A stretch of 64,000 nt of DNA from assembly GCF_001718415.1 (NCBI RefSeq), contig NZ_CP013378.1, positions 4,712,001 to 4,776,000 on the forward strand, in the 5' to 3' direction. The notes under the pieces are model-generated. The model saw only the letters and a list, made by a program, of their open reading frames with translations. It was not told the DNA's origin and ran no database searches. Position 1 is the first letter of the stretch; every line of letters starts with the position of its first letter. Source of the stretch: Burkholderia pseudomultivorans. GTDB taxonomy: Bacteria; Pseudomonadota; Gammaproteobacteria; Burkholderiales; Burkholderiaceae. Shown in pieces: positions 26,227-36,487 of the stretch. The translations under genes were made by a program, and so were the position numbers.

Positions 26227-27477
26227 GTGACTGCGCCCACCGGCACCACGCCCACCGCGTCGCACTCGCCCGCATCGCCCCCGTATCTCGAACGCGGCTC
26301 GCGCAGCTACTGGCGCGCGAGCGTCGCGCTGCTGTTCGCCGGCTATGCGACCTTCTCGCTGCTCTACTACGTGCAGCCGCTGCTGCCCGAATTCTCGGCC
26401 GCGTTCGGTGCGAGCCCCGCGCAGAGCAGTCTCGCGCTGTCGTTCTCGACGGCCGCGCTCGCCGCCGCCGTGTTCGTCGCCGGCTTCGTCTCCGAAGGAC
26501 TGAGCCGCCACCGCCTGATGACGGCGTCGCTGACGCTGGCGTCGCTGCTCACGCTGATCGCCGCGTTCGCGCCGCACTGGCACCAGATGCTGGTGCTGCG
26601 CGCGCTCACCGGGCTCGCGCTCGGCGGCGTGCCCGCGGTCGGCATGGCGTATCTCGCCGAGGAAGTACATCCCGACGGGCTCGGCCTCGCGATGGGGCTC
26701 TACGTCGGCGGCAACGCGATCGGCGGGATGTCCGGCCGCGTGATCGCCGGCGTGCTCGCCGACCTGTTCACGTGGCGCGTCGCGGTCGGCACGATCGGCG
26801 TGCTCGGCCTCGCGTCGACGCTCGCGTTTCGCGCGCTGCTGCCGCCGTCGCGTCACTTCACGCCGCGCCGCGGGCTCGGCTTCGCGCACCATCGCGCCGC
26901 CCTCGCGCGGCATCTCGCCGGCCGCCGCGAACTGCCCGTGCTGTTCGCGATGGGCTTCATGCTGATGGGCGGCTTCGTCACGCTGTACAACTACGTCGGC
27001 TACCGGCTGCTCGCGCCGCCGTATTCGATGAACCAGGCGACGATCGGCGCGATCTTCGTCGTCTATCTGGTCGGCGTGTTCGCGTCGCCGTGGTCCGGGC
27101 GCATGGCCGACTCGTTCGGGCGCGGCCGCGTGCTGATCGCGAGCGTCGTCGTGATGCTCGCCGGCGCCGCGCTGACGCTGCTGCAGCCGGTCGCCGCGAT
27201 CGCGTCCGGCATCGCGTGCGTGACGTTCGGCTTCTTCGCCGGCCACTCGACCGCGAGCGGCTGGGTCGGCCGCCTCGCGACGCAGGGCAAGGGACAGGCC
27301 GCCGCGCTGTACCTGCTGTCCTACTATCTCGGCTCGAGCATCGTCGGCTCGCTCGGCGGGCGCTTCTGGAGCACGCACGGCTGGCCGGGCGTCGTGGCGC
27401 TCGTCGCCGGGCTGCTCGTCGTCGGGTGCGCGGCCGCGGTGTGGCTGCGCGGTCGCGAACGCAGCGGCCACGCATGA
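26227..27477 (+). CDS. MFS transporter (YnfM-like, drug:proton antiporter type)
   Basis: A 416-aa protein with 12 predicted membrane helices. The FAGYATFSLLYYVQPLLPEF segment in helix 1 is characteristic of the YnfM/arabinose-efflux-like group, and GRVIAGVLADLFTWR matches the family loop between helices 4 and 5. Substrate unknown; relatives export drugs or metabolites. The start is a GTG at 26227 with AGGAGAG upstream. Monocistronic. Confidence 0.9.
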   Translation: MTAPTGTTPTASHSPASPPYLERGSRSYWRASVALLFAGYATFSLLYYVQPLLPEFSAAFGASPAQSSLALSFSTAALAAAVFVAGFVSEGLSRHRLMTASLTLASLLTLIAAFAPHWHQMLVLRALTGLALGGVPAVGMAYLAEEVHPDGLGLAMGLYVGGNAIGGMSGRVIAGVLADLFTWRVAVGTIGVLGLASTLAFRALLPPSRHFTPRRGLGFAHHRAALARHLAGRRELPVLFAMGFMLMGGFVTLYNYVGYRLLAPPYSMNQATIGAIFVVYLVGVFASPWSGRMADSFGRGRVLIASVVVMLAGAALTLLQPVAAIASGIACVTFGFFAGHSTASGWVGRLATQGKGQAAALYLLSYYLGSSIVGSLGGRFWSTHGWPGVVALVAGLLVVGCAAAVWLRGRERSGHA

Positions 27478-27886
27478 CGCTGTGCGGCTTCGCGCACGCG
27501 AGCGATGCACGACGGTTCCACGGACCGTGCTGAAGCCCGCGCGTTGCCGGTTGCGCTGCATGCGGACATTGCGTTACCTTTGACGCTCATCCGCATTCGA
27601 TTGCATTCCGACACGATGCATCCGCTCACGTCCGCCCTTGCAAGATCCCGGCCGCTGCCCGACGCGCGGCCGCGGGCGTGCGCGCATCCGTCGATCCTCC
27701 CGCCTCCTGTCGCACCGCCGCTCGTCGGCGCCGCGCCGCCCCCGCCGGCGGCACGCGCCGGCTGACTCGCCGGCTTCTCGTTTCGTCTTCCCTGCGCGCT
27801 GTTGCGCCCGTTCGTGCGTCCCGACGCGCGACGTCGTGCCGTGCGCGCGCATGGAACGTTCTGATCCGTTCGACAGGTGGATTCTC
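27478..27886 (+). other. Gene-free stretch upstream of the EamA transporter gene
   Basis: About 410 bp without a credible gene. Base composition is that of non-coding sequence. It contains a TTGACG at 27578-27583 that could be a -35 box, without a convincing -10. Nothing else stands out. Confidence 0.4.
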
Positions 27887-28768
27887 ATGGTTTCGTTCAA
27901 ACGCGCGCTTGCCGCGCATGGCGCGACGTCGCTCTTCGTTCTGCTGTGGAGCAGCGGCGCGATCTTCGCCGAACTCGGTCTGCGTCACGCATCCGCGTTC
28001 GCCTTTCTCACCGCGCGCTTCGCGCTCGCTTCGCTGGTGCTGCTCGCGCTGGCCCCGATGCGCGGACGCTGGCTGCCGCCGCGCGGCGAACGGCGCATGG
28101 CCGCGCTGACCGGCCTGCTGATGATGGGCGGCTATTCGATCTTCTATCTGCTCGCGCTCGAGCGCGGCATCGCGCCGGGCGTGCTCGCGACGATCCTCGG
28201 CGTACAGCCGATCCTCACGCTCGCGTTCGTCGAGCGGCGCTGGCAGCCCGCGCGTGTCGCGGGGCTCGCGCTCGCACTCGCCGGCCTCGCGCTGATCGTG
28301 TGCCGCGGCGTCGGCGGCGCCGGCCTGCCGCTCGCGGGCATCGCCTGCGCGCTGACCGCGCTCGCCGCGCTGACCGTCGGTTCGCTGCTGCAGAAACGCG
28401 TGCGCGCAGCACCCGCCGACGTGCTGCCGCTGCAGAACGCGATCGGGCTCGCGCTGTGCGTGGCGATCGCGCCGTTCCGGCCGATCGCGTTCGAGCCGAG
28501 CTGGTCGTTCGTCGTGCCGCTGCTGTGGCTCGGCATCGTGATCTCGGTGATCGCGCAACTGCTGTTCTACCGGCTGATGCAGCGCGGCGACCTCGTCAAC
28601 GTGACGAGCCTGTTCTATCTCGTGCCCGTCGTCACCACGCTGATGGACGCCGTCTGGCTCGGCAATCGGCCCGAACCGCTCGCGCTGGCCGGGATGGGCG
28701 CGATCGTCGCGGGCCTCGCGCTGGTGTTCCGCGCACCGGCCGGTCGCGCGCGCACCGAACGCGCATGA
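27887..28768 (+). CDS. EamA/DMT family transporter
   Basis: A 293-aa membrane protein with ten predicted helices in two EamA repeats, as in the drug/metabolite transporter superfamily. LLWSSGAIFAELGLRHASAF at the start of repeat 1 and the SLFYLVPVVTTLMD segment of repeat 2 are typical. Substrate unknown; relatives export amino acids or other metabolites. I chose the ATG at 27887, preceded by AGGTGG, over the ATG at 27851. A GC-rich hairpin follows it. Confidence 0.9.
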   Translation: MVSFKRALAAHGATSLFVLLWSSGAIFAELGLRHASAFAFLTARFALASLVLLALAPMRGRWLPPRGERRMAALTGLLMMGGYSIFYLLALERGIAPGVLATILGVQPILTLAFVERRWQPARVAGLALALAGLALIVCRGVGGAGLPLAGIACALTALAALTVGSLLQKRVRAAPADVLPLQNAIGLALCVAIAPFRPIAFEPSWSFVVPLLWLGIVISVIAQLLFYRLMQRGDLVNVTSLFYLVPVVTTLMDAVWLGNRPEPLALAGMGAIVAGLALVFRAPAGRARTERA

Positions 28769-28771
28769 GCG

Positions 28772-28807
28772 GGCGGGCCGCCGCGTCGATACGTGCGGCG
28801 GCCCGCC
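28772..28807 (+). terminator. Long GC hairpin after the EamA gene
   Basis: A 13-base perfect inverted repeat (28772-28784 with 28795-28807, loop of ten), four bases after the stop codon. There is no T run. The position argues for transcript end or 3' protection. Confidence 0.5.
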
Positions 28808-29071
28808 TCGGTCGGGTACGACGTTTTTGCGCAAAGCGAAAGCAAACGGAAAGACGCGCGCAAGGAATTCGTCCGGATCGCCGGGAAAGTGCGTATTTCG
28901 CGCGGCTTTCCGCCGATTTTTAATGGTTCGGATAGCGAAAAACGTCGCCGGGTTGCCTATACTCGAATGGACCGCCCGCTCGCACTCGGGCCGGACTCAT
29001 AGAGAAATACCCGGCATGGGGCCGGAGTGCGCGCATGCAGGCGCGGCTTCGGCACACGTAGGAGACACCGC

Positions 29072-29257
29072 ATGACGACCTATTTCACGATCGGCGACTT
29101 CATCCTCCTGATTCCGATGGCGCTGGCCGGTGCGCTGTTTCTCGGCGCGGTGCCGTGCGCGACCCAGTTCCGTCACAACCTGCTGCGCGTGCTCGGCGTG
29201 ATCCTCGGGGTCGGTGTCGCCGTGCTGCTGGTCGAAGGCCTGCCTGCTCTGATCTAG
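29072..29257 (+). CDS. Small membrane protein of unknown function
   Basis: A 61-aa protein with two hydrophobic stretches (about residues 8-27 and 39-56) joined by a short CATQFRHNL loop. A TAGGAGAC ribosome site precedes the ATG at 29072. A TATACT at 28958-28963 could be its -10 box, giving a leader of about 100 bases. No family recognised; strong ribosome site and codon bias support a real gene. Confidence 0.7.
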   Translation: MTTYFTIGDFILLIPMALAGALFLGAVPCATQFRHNLLRVLGVILGVGVAVLLVEGLPALI

Positions 29258-29366
29258 CGACGCTGCGCGCCGCTCGCGCATGCCATGCATCGCCGCCGTG
29301 CGGCGATGCGGCACAAGTCGCGCGATGCGAGGTGCGCACACGGTCGCACGCCGCATCGACTGCCGG

Positions 29367-30410
29367 TCAGATCGCCTGATCGGTGGACGGCTTTTCCCAC
29401 AGATTGATCCCGCCTTCGGTCGCGTAGCGATCGATTTCCGCGAGTTCTTCCGCCGAGAATTCGAGGTTCTTCAACGCCCCGACGTTTTCGCGCACCTGCT
29501 CCGCGCGGCTCGCACCGATCAGCGCGGACGTCACGCGGCCGTTGCGCAGCACCCAGGCGAGCGCCATCTGCGCGAGGCTCTGCCCGCGCCGGCTGGCGAT
29601 CGCGTCGAGCCTGCGCACGTGCTCGAGGTTGTCCGCGCTCAGGTGATCCTGCTTCAGCGAGCCGCCGCCCGGCTTGTTCACGCGCGCGTCGGCCGGCACG
29701 CCGTTCAGGTACTTCGACGTCAGCAGCCCCTGCGCGAGCGGCGTGAACGCGATGCTGCCGGTGCCGATCTCGTCGAGCGTATCGAGCAGTTCGCGCTCGA
29801 CCCAGCGATTGAGCAGGTTGTACGAAGGCTGGTGGATCAGCAGCGGCACCTTGTACTGCGCGAGCAGCTCGGCCATCTCGCGCGTCTTCGCGGCCGAATA
29901 CGACGAGATGCCGATATACAGCGCCTTGCCCTGCTGCACCGCGGACGCGAGCGCGCCGGCCGTCTCCTCGAGCGGCGTGTGCGCGTCGAAGCGGTGCGAA
30001 TAGAAGATGTCGACGTAGTCGAGCCCCATCCGCTGCAGGCTCTGGTCGAGGCTCGCGAGCACGTACTTGCGCGAGCCGCCGCCGCTGCCGTACGGGCCCG
30101 GCCACATGTCCCAGCCGGCTTTGGTCGAGATCAGCAGTTCGTCGCGGTACGGCCGGAAATCCTCTTTCAGCAGCCGGCCGAAATTGGTTTCCGCGCTGCC
30201 GTACGGCGGCCCGTAGTTGTTCGCGAGATCGAAGTGGGTGATGCCGAGGTCGAACGCGGTGCGCAGGATCTCGCGCTGCGTCGTAATCGGCGTCGCGTCG
30301 CCGAAGTTGTGCCACAAGCCGAGCGACAGTGCGGGCAGTTTGAGCCCGGACCGGCCGCAGGTGCGGTATTGCATGTCGGCATAACGTTCGGAAGCTGCTT
30401 CGTAGGCCAT
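29367..30410 (-). CDS. mgrA: Aldo/keto reductase, L-glyceraldehyde-3-phosphate reductase type
   Basis: A 347-aa NADPH-dependent reductase. The catalytic tetrad is visible: Asp and Tyr in HFDLANNYGPPYGSAE (about residues 59-74), Lys in LISTKAGWDMW (about 97) and His in DIFYSHRFD (about 138). The LGLWHNFGD and YGSGGGSRKYVLASLDQSL segments match the YghZ/MgrA (AKR14) group, which reduces L-glyceraldehyde 3-phosphate and methylglyoxal. Specific function is by similarity to that group. Monocistronic. Confidence 0.9.
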   Translation of the reverse strand: MAYEAASERYADMQYRTCGRSGLKLPALSLGLWHNFGDATPITTQREILRTAFDLGITHFDLANNYGPPYGSAETNFGRLLKEDFRPYRDELLISTKAGWDMWPGPYGSGGGSRKYVLASLDQSLQRMGLDYVDIFYSHRFDAHTPLEETAGALASAVQQGKALYIGISSYSAAKTREMAELLAQYKVPLLIHQPSYNLLNRWVERELLDTLDEIGTGSIAFTPLAQGLLTSKYLNGVPADARVNKPGGGSLKQDHLSADNLEHVRRLDAIASRRGQSLAQMALAWVLRNGRVTSALIGASRAEQVRENVGALKNLEFSAEELAEIDRYATEGGINLWEKPSTDQAI

Positions 30411-30594
30411 GGAGGTTTCCCGTCAGGACGTCGGACAGAGGCGCGCGCCGACGCCTGCATGCAGCGCGCCGGCGGCGAAGGAAAGCTGCGTCGGTAATGG
30501 TAGCGAACCCGGCGCAAGCGCGCACGGCAATGGACGCGAGCGCGGTCGTCGCCTACACTGCGGCGTCTCGAATCACCGTTTCAGCGAGGTTGGT

Positions 30595-30801
30595 ATGTCC
30601 CGGGTCATCTCGGTTGCGCTGCTGGTCGGCGGCGTCGTGCTGCTGTATTTCGGCGGCCAGTCGTTTCATTCGCTCAACGACAACATGTCGCGCTTCTTCA
30701 CCGGCTCGCCCGCCACGAAGACGATCCTGCTGATCGCCGGCGGCGCCGTCGCCTCGCTGATCGGCCTGATCGGTCTCGCGATGCCGGGCGGCAAGCGCTG
30801 A
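30595..30801 (+). CDS. DUF3185-type small membrane protein
   Basis: A 68-aa protein with two hydrophobic helices (about residues 5-21 and 44-62) and a conserved-looking central loop QSFHSLNDNMSRFFTGSPAT. The GG-QS..S..D..S..FTG...K pattern corresponds to the DUF3185 family of small inner-membrane proteins of unknown role. The ATG at 30595 follows GAGGTTGGT. Divergent from the aldo/keto reductase gene. Confidence 0.8.
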   Translation: MSRVISVALLVGGVVLLYFGGQSFHSLNDNMSRFFTGSPATKTILLIAGGAVASLIGLIGLAMPGGKR

Positions 30802-30820
30802 GCGTCTCGGCCGCCGCCGC

Positions 30821-31594
30821 TCAGAACGGCACTTCGGGCTTCGCGGCCGAACGCGTGCCGGGCACCGGCCGGTTGCTCGCGCCGTGGTAGGTGTACACGA
30901 GCGAGAACTTCACCTGGTCGGAACGGTTCTGGCCGGCCGAATGCAGCGTGTTGCAGTGGAAGAACACCACGTCGCCGGTCGCGAGCGGCGGGCAGACCGC
31001 AGCGTCGATCATCGCGCGGTTCCCGGGCAGGTCGCTGCGGAAGAACTTCGCGTCGTCGAACGCCTCCGGCCCGAATTCCGCCGTATGCGAACCCGGCACG
31101 AGCCACAGCGCGCCGTTCTCGTTCGTCTCCGGCCCCAGCGCGAGCCACACCGACACCATATCCGCGCGCTCGAACGCCCAGTAGCGGAAGTCGCGATGCC
31201 AGCCGGTCAGGCTGCCGTACGCGGGATGCTTGGTCATCATGCAGTTGTGATGCGCACGCGACAGCACCGGCTCCTCGCCGAAATACGCACGCATCCATGC
31301 GCCGATCTCGGGCGCGACCGCCCGTTCGGCGAAGGCCGGATCGCGGCCGTACGCATCGAGCAGACGCCGCACCGTATGGCCGCCCGGCGCATGCTTCGAA
31401 TCCGGCGCGCCCGGATAGCGCAGGTCCGCTTCAAACTCGATCGGCTCCGCGGCTTCCTGCAACTGCCGCTCGGCGATGCGCCTGAGCGCCGCGCACTGCT
31501 GCTCGCCGACGAGGCCGCGCGCGACGACGAAGCCGCGCTCGCGCAATTCCGCGACTTGCGCGCGGATCGATTCCGACTGCAATGGAGACGACAT
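30821..31594 (-). CDS. Phytanoyl-CoA dioxygenase (PhyH) family protein
   Basis: A 257-aa Fe(II)/2-oxoglutarate-dependent oxygenase. The HxD metal motif is in TGWHRDFRYW (about residue 128), with the distal His in FHCNTLHSAGQNRSDQ and an Arg for 2-oxoglutarate binding in the same stretch (about 214-228). Members hydroxylate lipids, amino acids or secondary metabolites; the substrate is unknown. The ATG at 31594 was chosen over an upstream in-frame ATG because the upstream 31 residues are Cys/His-rich and unlike the family. Confidence 0.87.
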   Translation of the reverse strand: MSSPLQSESIRAQVAELRERGFVVARGLVGEQQCAALRRIAERQLQEAAEPIEFEADLRYPGAPDSKHAPGGHTVRRLLDAYGRDPAFAERAVAPEIGAWMRAYFGEEPVLSRAHHNCMMTKHPAYGSLTGWHRDFRYWAFERADMVSVWLALGPETNENGALWLVPGSHTAEFGPEAFDDAKFFRSDLPGNRAMIDAAVCPPLATGDVVFFHCNTLHSAGQNRSDQVKFSLVYTYHGASNRPVPGTRSAAKPEVPF

Positions 31595-31947
31595 GGGATG
31601 CCAGGCGATTATTGTGTGAATGTGACGATTGTAAATCGGCGCCGGATGCCGCGAACAGCACCATTGTCGTGCGCAGGGGCATGCCAATCGGCCATTTGAT
31701 CGCGGTCAAGGGAACTGTTCGGCGCGCGGCCGGCCTCATCGACAGGCGGTATGCGGCACGTACCATGTGGCACAAGGGTTTATCGCGACTTTTGCCCGTC
31801 ACGAAACCCCTGTAGCCTGTCGCGGCCTGTCGGTTCCGGCGGGCGCGGCGCGCAGCGCGTTTCGACAGGACGCACTGTGCTTTCCGAGGCCGTTCATACC
31901 AGTGCGTTCTTCAAGGGCGCCATCCATTCAAGCGAAGCATCGTTCAC
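31595..31947. other. Divergent intergenic region between PhyH and the small basic protein gene
   Basis: About 350 bp with no gene. It holds an inverted repeat AGGGTTT (31775-31781) / AAACCC (31804-31809) with a 22-base loop of unknown meaning. No promoter could be placed with confidence. Confidence 0.35.
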
Positions 31948-32289
31948 ATGCCATTCCGTCTGACTTCCCGTTTCAACCGCGCTGCAAAGCGCGTCGTGCC
32001 GTCGGCTCCCGCCCGCTCGCTGCGCCATCATCGCGCCCGCACGCGGGCGCTCGCCGAGCGCACGCACGCGCTCGGCCGGCTCGACGGCATCCGTGCGTGG
32101 TTCCACGCCTTTTTCTCGATGATGAGCACGCAGGCGTTCGCGCGCCGCGCGGGCCTGCGCTCGCTGCTGCAGAAGCCGTCGTCGCTGCGCGCGCTCGCGC
32201 TGCGCCGCACGCTCGGCCCGCAGCGCCGCGTGAACCGCCCGCGGCGTCTCGCCGCCAGCAACGGCTGGTTCGGCTTCGGCGCGCGCTGA
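31948..32289 (+). CDS. Small, highly basic hypothetical protein
   Basis: A 113-aa protein with about 25 Arg and few acidic residues; no signal peptide or membrane helix. It could be a nucleic-acid-binding or ribosome-associated protein, but nothing specific is recognised. Third-position G/C bias is as strong as in neighbouring real genes and a bidirectional terminator follows 45 bp later, which supports coding. The ribosome site is weak. Confidence 0.6.
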   Translation: MPFRLTSRFNRAAKRVVPSAPARSLRHHRARTRALAERTHALGRLDGIRAWFHAFFSMMSTQAFARRAGLRSLLQKPSSLRALALRRTLGPQRRVNRPRRLAASNGWFGFGAR

Positions 32290-32333
32290 GCGCTGCGCTC
32301 GCCCGCGCGCAGGCGCGGGATCGCAACCCAATA

Positions 32334-32360
32334 AAAAACCCCGGCATTGCCGGGGTTTTT
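32334..32360. terminator. Bidirectional intrinsic terminator between the basic-protein gene and metK
   Basis: A 12-base perfect stem AAAAACCCCGGC / GCCGGGGTTTTT with a three-base loop. It presents five or more T residues on either strand, so it can end both the rightward transcript and the leftward metK transcript, whose stop codon is about 20 bp away. Confidence 0.93.
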
Positions 32361-32379
32361 CGTTTCGGGCGGACGGCGC

Positions 32380-33567
<1,188 letters not shown>

Positions 33568-33719
33568 TTTTTCAGGCTCCTTGATGGTTACGGTCGGTTT
33601 CACGTAGCCAGCTTCTTTCGGCCTGAAGCGGCGACGCTTTAGCGGATTACCAGTACCGGGCAGCGCGCTTCGCGCCAGCCGGCTTCGCCCCGCAAGTTGT
33701 CAGTTAACTCGGCGAAGCC
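33568..33719 (-). promoter_or_regulatory. metK leader: candidate SAM-II-type riboswitch with SD-masking stem
   Basis: Read leftward. P1 is a nine-base perfect stem, GGCTTCGCC (33719-33711) with GGCGAAGCC (33689-33681). Its loop starts GAGTT and ends CTTGCG, as in SAM-II loops (GAUUU...AUUGC). A small hairpin follows in the L3 position, then GCTAAAGC (33643-33636) and GTC (33635-33633). GTC can pair with GAC in the loop, and the seven-base spacer AACTTGC matches the canonical pseudoknot geometry. Downstream, TTCAGGC (33627-33621) is exactly complementary to GCCTGAA (33577-33571), which lies between the Shine-Dalgarno and the GTG start. AAGCG of the pseudoknot strand can instead pair with CGCTT, which overlaps TTCAGGC. 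This would make a translational off-switch on SAM binding. Seen by eye, not computed. Confidence 0.6.
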
Positions 33720-33721
33720 CG

Positions 33722-33750
33722 TATTATAGCGGCTTTCCTGAATTGTCACA
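33722..33750 (-). promoter_or_regulatory. metK promoter
   Basis: On the minus strand a consensus -10 TATAAT (33728-33723) is preceded, 15 bases away, by GTGACA (33749-33744) as a -35-like element. The start point would fall at the first bases of the P1 stem of the leader, consistent with the riboswitch being the very 5' end of the mRNA. Confidence 0.7.
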
Positions 33751-33832
33751 GAGCGCCGCCCGTGCTGCATCTTCCGCTGTCTTACCACCTTGTTCGCAAC
33801 GCGCCGGCCAGCCGGTTCCACGGAGGTTTCGC

Positions 33833-34717
33833 ATGCTAGGTCGTCTCGGCACGCACCTCGCCATCGGCTTGCTGAAACTGCTCGCCCTGCTGCCGTACGG
33901 CCTGACCGCACGGTTCGGCGATGGTCTCGGCTGGCTGCTGTACCAGATCCCCAGCCGGCGAAAACGCATCGTACACACCAATCTGAAACTCTGCTTCCCC
34001 GACTGGAGCGACGCGCGCCGCGAGGAAGTCGCGGGCCGGCATTTCCGCCATGCGATCCGCAGCTACGTCGAGCGCAGCGTGCAGTGGTTCGGCTCAGAGA
34101 AGAAGCTCGCGAAGCTGATCCAGGTCGACAGCGCGGTCGATCTCGACGATCCCGACCTGCCGCCGACGCTGTTCCTCGGCCTGCATTTCGTCGGCATCGA
34201 AGCCGGCTCGATCTGGCTGAACCGGTCGCTGCACCGCCGCTGCGGCTCGCTGTACCAGCCGTTCTCGAACGCAGTGCTCGAGGAGGAAGCGAAAAAGGCG
34301 CGCGGCCGCTTCGACGCCGAGATGGTCGGCCGCGCGGACAGCGCCCGCGTCGTGCTGCGCTGGCTGCGCGACCGCAAGCCGGTGATGCTCGGCGCCGACA
34401 TGGATTACGGGCTGCGCAACTCGACGTTCGTGCCGTTCTTCGGCGTGCCCGCGTGCACGCTGACGGCGGTCGGCCGGCTCGCGAAGACGGGCCGCGCGCA
34501 GGTCGTGCCGTTCATCGGCGAGGTGCTGCCAAACTACCAGGGCTACCGCCTGAAGGTGTTCAAGCCGTGGGATCACTACCCGACCGGCGACGACGACCTC
34601 GACGCGCGGCGGATGAACGCGTTCCTCGAGGAACAGATCCCGCTGATGCCCGAACAGTATTACTGGGTCCACAAGCGCTTCAAGACGCGCCCGCCCGGCG
34701 AGCCGAGCCTCTACTGA
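33833..34717 (+). CDS. Lipid A biosynthesis acyltransferase (LpxL/HtrB family)
   Basis: A 294-aa membrane-anchored acyltransferase. An N-terminal hydrophobic helix (about residues 6-25) precedes the catalytic domain. The family signature appears as [13 protein letters not shown] (about residue 121, the catalytic His of HX4E/D) and later [20 protein letters not shown] and [12 protein letters not shown]. It adds a secondary acyl chain to lipid A at the inner membrane; which chain is unknown. The ATG at 33833 has GGAGG upstream and gives the usual length. Confidence 0.92.
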   Translation: MLGRLGTHLAIGLLKLLALLPYGLTARFGDGLGWLLYQIPSRRKRIVHTNLKLCFPDWSDARREEVAGRHFRHAIRSYVERSVQWFGSEKKLAKLIQVDSAVDLDDPDLPPTLFLGLHFVGIEAGSIWLNRSLHRRCGSLYQPFSNAVLEEEAKKARGRFDAEMVGRADSARVVLRWLRDRKPVMLGADMDYGLRNSTFVPFFGVPACTLTAVGRLAKTGRAQVVPFIGEVLPNYQGYRLKVFKPWDHYPTGDDDLDARRMNAFLEEQIPLMPEQYYWVHKRFKTRPPGEPSLY

Positions 34718-34838
34718 GCCGCGGGCGGCAGCCGCGCCCGCGCGGGACGCCCCTGTCGGCTGCATGTATCATTTACGGCTGAGATCGGCACGGCGCAGCC
34801 GTACCGGCCGCCTTGTTCGCCATGGAATTCCGGACCCT

Positions 34839-35708
34839 GTGAAACTCTCGTTCACCAAGATGCACGGCGCGGGCAACGACTTCGTCGTGCTCGACGGCTA
34901 TTCGCGCGCGCTGCCGCCGCTCACCGAAGCGCAGGTGCGCGCGCTCGCCAACCGACACTTCGGGATCGGCGCCGACCAGCTGCTGCTCGTCGAGAAGCCG
35001 ACCGTCGACGGGGCGGATTTCAAATACCGGATCTTCAATTGCGACGGCGGCGAAGTCGAACACTGCGGCAACGGCGCGCGCTGCTTCGTGAAGTTCGTCA
35101 ACGACCGCGGCCTGACCGACCGGCGCAGCGTGCGCGTGCAGGTGATGAAGGGCCTGATCACGCTGACGATGCAGGACAACGGTGAAGTCGTCGTCGACAT
35201 GGGCGCGCCGGTATTCGCGCCCGCCCAGGTGCCGTTCGACGCCGCCGGCCTCGAGGGCCGCGCGGAAGGCCGCGACACGCTCTGGCCGCTCGACGTCGGC
35301 GGCCGCACGCGCTGGATCACGACGGTGTCGATGGGCAACCCGCACGCGGTGCAGGTCGTCGACGACGCCGAAGCCTATCCCGTGCTCGAAGAAGGCCCGC
35401 TGATCGAGCGCCATGCGCGCTTCCCGCAGCGCGTGAACGCCGGCTTCATGCAGATCGTGTCGCGCCACGAGGTGAAGCTGCGCGTGTACGAGCGCGGCGC
35501 GGGCGAAACGCTCGCATGCGGCACCGGCGCGTGTGCGGCGGTCGCCGCCGGCATCCGCCGCGGGCTGCTCGATTCGCCGGTGACCGTGCACACGCACGGC
35601 GGCACGCTGACGATCAGCTGGGACGGCGCGCGCGACGAAACCGCCGCGCTGATGATGGCCGGACCCGCCACGACCGTGTTCGAAGGCGAGATCGACCTGC
35701 ACGTGTAA
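34839..35708 (+). CDS. dapF: Diaminopimelate epimerase
   Basis: A 289-aa enzyme converting LL- to meso-diaminopimelate for lysine and peptidoglycan synthesis. The two catalytic cysteines are in [12 protein letters not shown] (about residue 80) and [16 protein letters not shown] (about 228). The start is GTG at 34839 ([15 protein letters not shown]), matching the family start; the longer frame from 34764 adds unrelated residues. First gene of a likely operon with DUF484, xerC and rlmI-like genes. Confidence 0.97.
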   Translation: MKLSFTKMHGAGNDFVVLDGYSRALPPLTEAQVRALANRHFGIGADQLLLVEKPTVDGADFKYRIFNCDGGEVEHCGNGARCFVKFVNDRGLTDRRSVRVQVMKGLITLTMQDNGEVVVDMGAPVFAPAQVPFDAAGLEGRAEGRDTLWPLDVGGRTRWITTVSMGNPHAVQVVDDAEAYPVLEEGPLIERHARFPQRVNAGFMQIVSRHEVKLRVYERGAGETLACGTGACAAVAAGIRRGLLDSPVTVHTHGGTLTISWDGARDETAALMMAGPATTVFEGEIDLHV

Positions 35709-35748
35709 CCCTTCAACGTCCTCGTTAATCACTGAACGCGCCAGCCCC

Positions 35749-36474
35749 ATGAACGATCGCGAAGTCGCCGACTACCTGCTCGCCAATCCCGAATTCTTCG
35801 CGCGGCACGCCGAACTGCTCGCGACGATCCGCCTCGCGAACCCGCACGGCAAGGCCGCGATCTCGCTGCAGGAACGGCAGATGGAGATGCTGCGCGACAA
35901 GAACAAGCATCTCGAACGCCGCCTCGCCGAGCTCGTGCGCTACGGCCACGAGAACGACAGCCTGTCCGCGAAGTTCAGCCGCTGGACCTCCCGCGTGATC
36001 GCCGAGCGCGATCCGTATGCGCTGCCGCGCACGATCGCCGACGGCATCGCCGACGTGTTCGACGTGCCGCAGACCGCGCTGCGCGTGTGGGACGTCGCCG
36101 AAACCTACTCGCAGGCCGAGTTCGCCCGCCAGGTCGGCGAGGAAGTGCGGCTCTTCGCGAACGGGCTCGCGACGCCGTACTGCGGCGCGAACACGGGCTT
36201 CGAGGCCGCCCAGTGGCTCGCGCCCGCGGCTGTCGCGCCGGCCGCGAACGCGGCGGAAGGCGGCGACGCCGTGCCGGCCGGCGACGGCTCGGCCGCATCG
36301 GTCGCGCTGCTCGCACTGCGCGCGCCGCAAGCCGGCCCGGACGCGCCCGCGTTCGGCCTGCTGGTGCTCGGCTCGCCCGACCCGCGCCGCTTCCACGACG
36401 CGATGGCCACCGACTTCCTCGCGCAGATCGCGACGCTCGCGAGCGCCGCACTCACGCGCCTGCTGCCGCACTGA
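35749..36474 (+). CDS. DUF484 family protein
   Basis: A 241-aa cytoplasmic protein with a short N-terminal helix (DREVADYLLANPEFFARHAE), a coiled-coil region rich in charged residues (about 42-75: ERQMEMLRDKNKHLERRLAE) and a GAF-like C-terminal domain. This order defines DUF484, whose genes usually lie between dapF and xerC as here (YigA position in E. coli). Function is unknown; the position suggests a link to chromosome dimer resolution or cell division. The Ala-rich insertion at about residues 160-185 looks flexible. Confidence 0.92.
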   Translation: MNDREVADYLLANPEFFARHAELLATIRLANPHGKAAISLQERQMEMLRDKNKHLERRLAELVRYGHENDSLSAKFSRWTSRVIAERDPYALPRTIADGIADVFDVPQTALRVWDVAETYSQAEFARQVGEEVRLFANGLATPYCGANTGFEAAQWLAPAAVAPAANAAEGGDAVPAGDGSAASVALLALRAPQAGPDAPAFGLLVLGSPDPRRFHDAMATDFLAQIATLASAALTRLLPH

Positions 36475-36487
36475 GCGCGCCGCCGCG

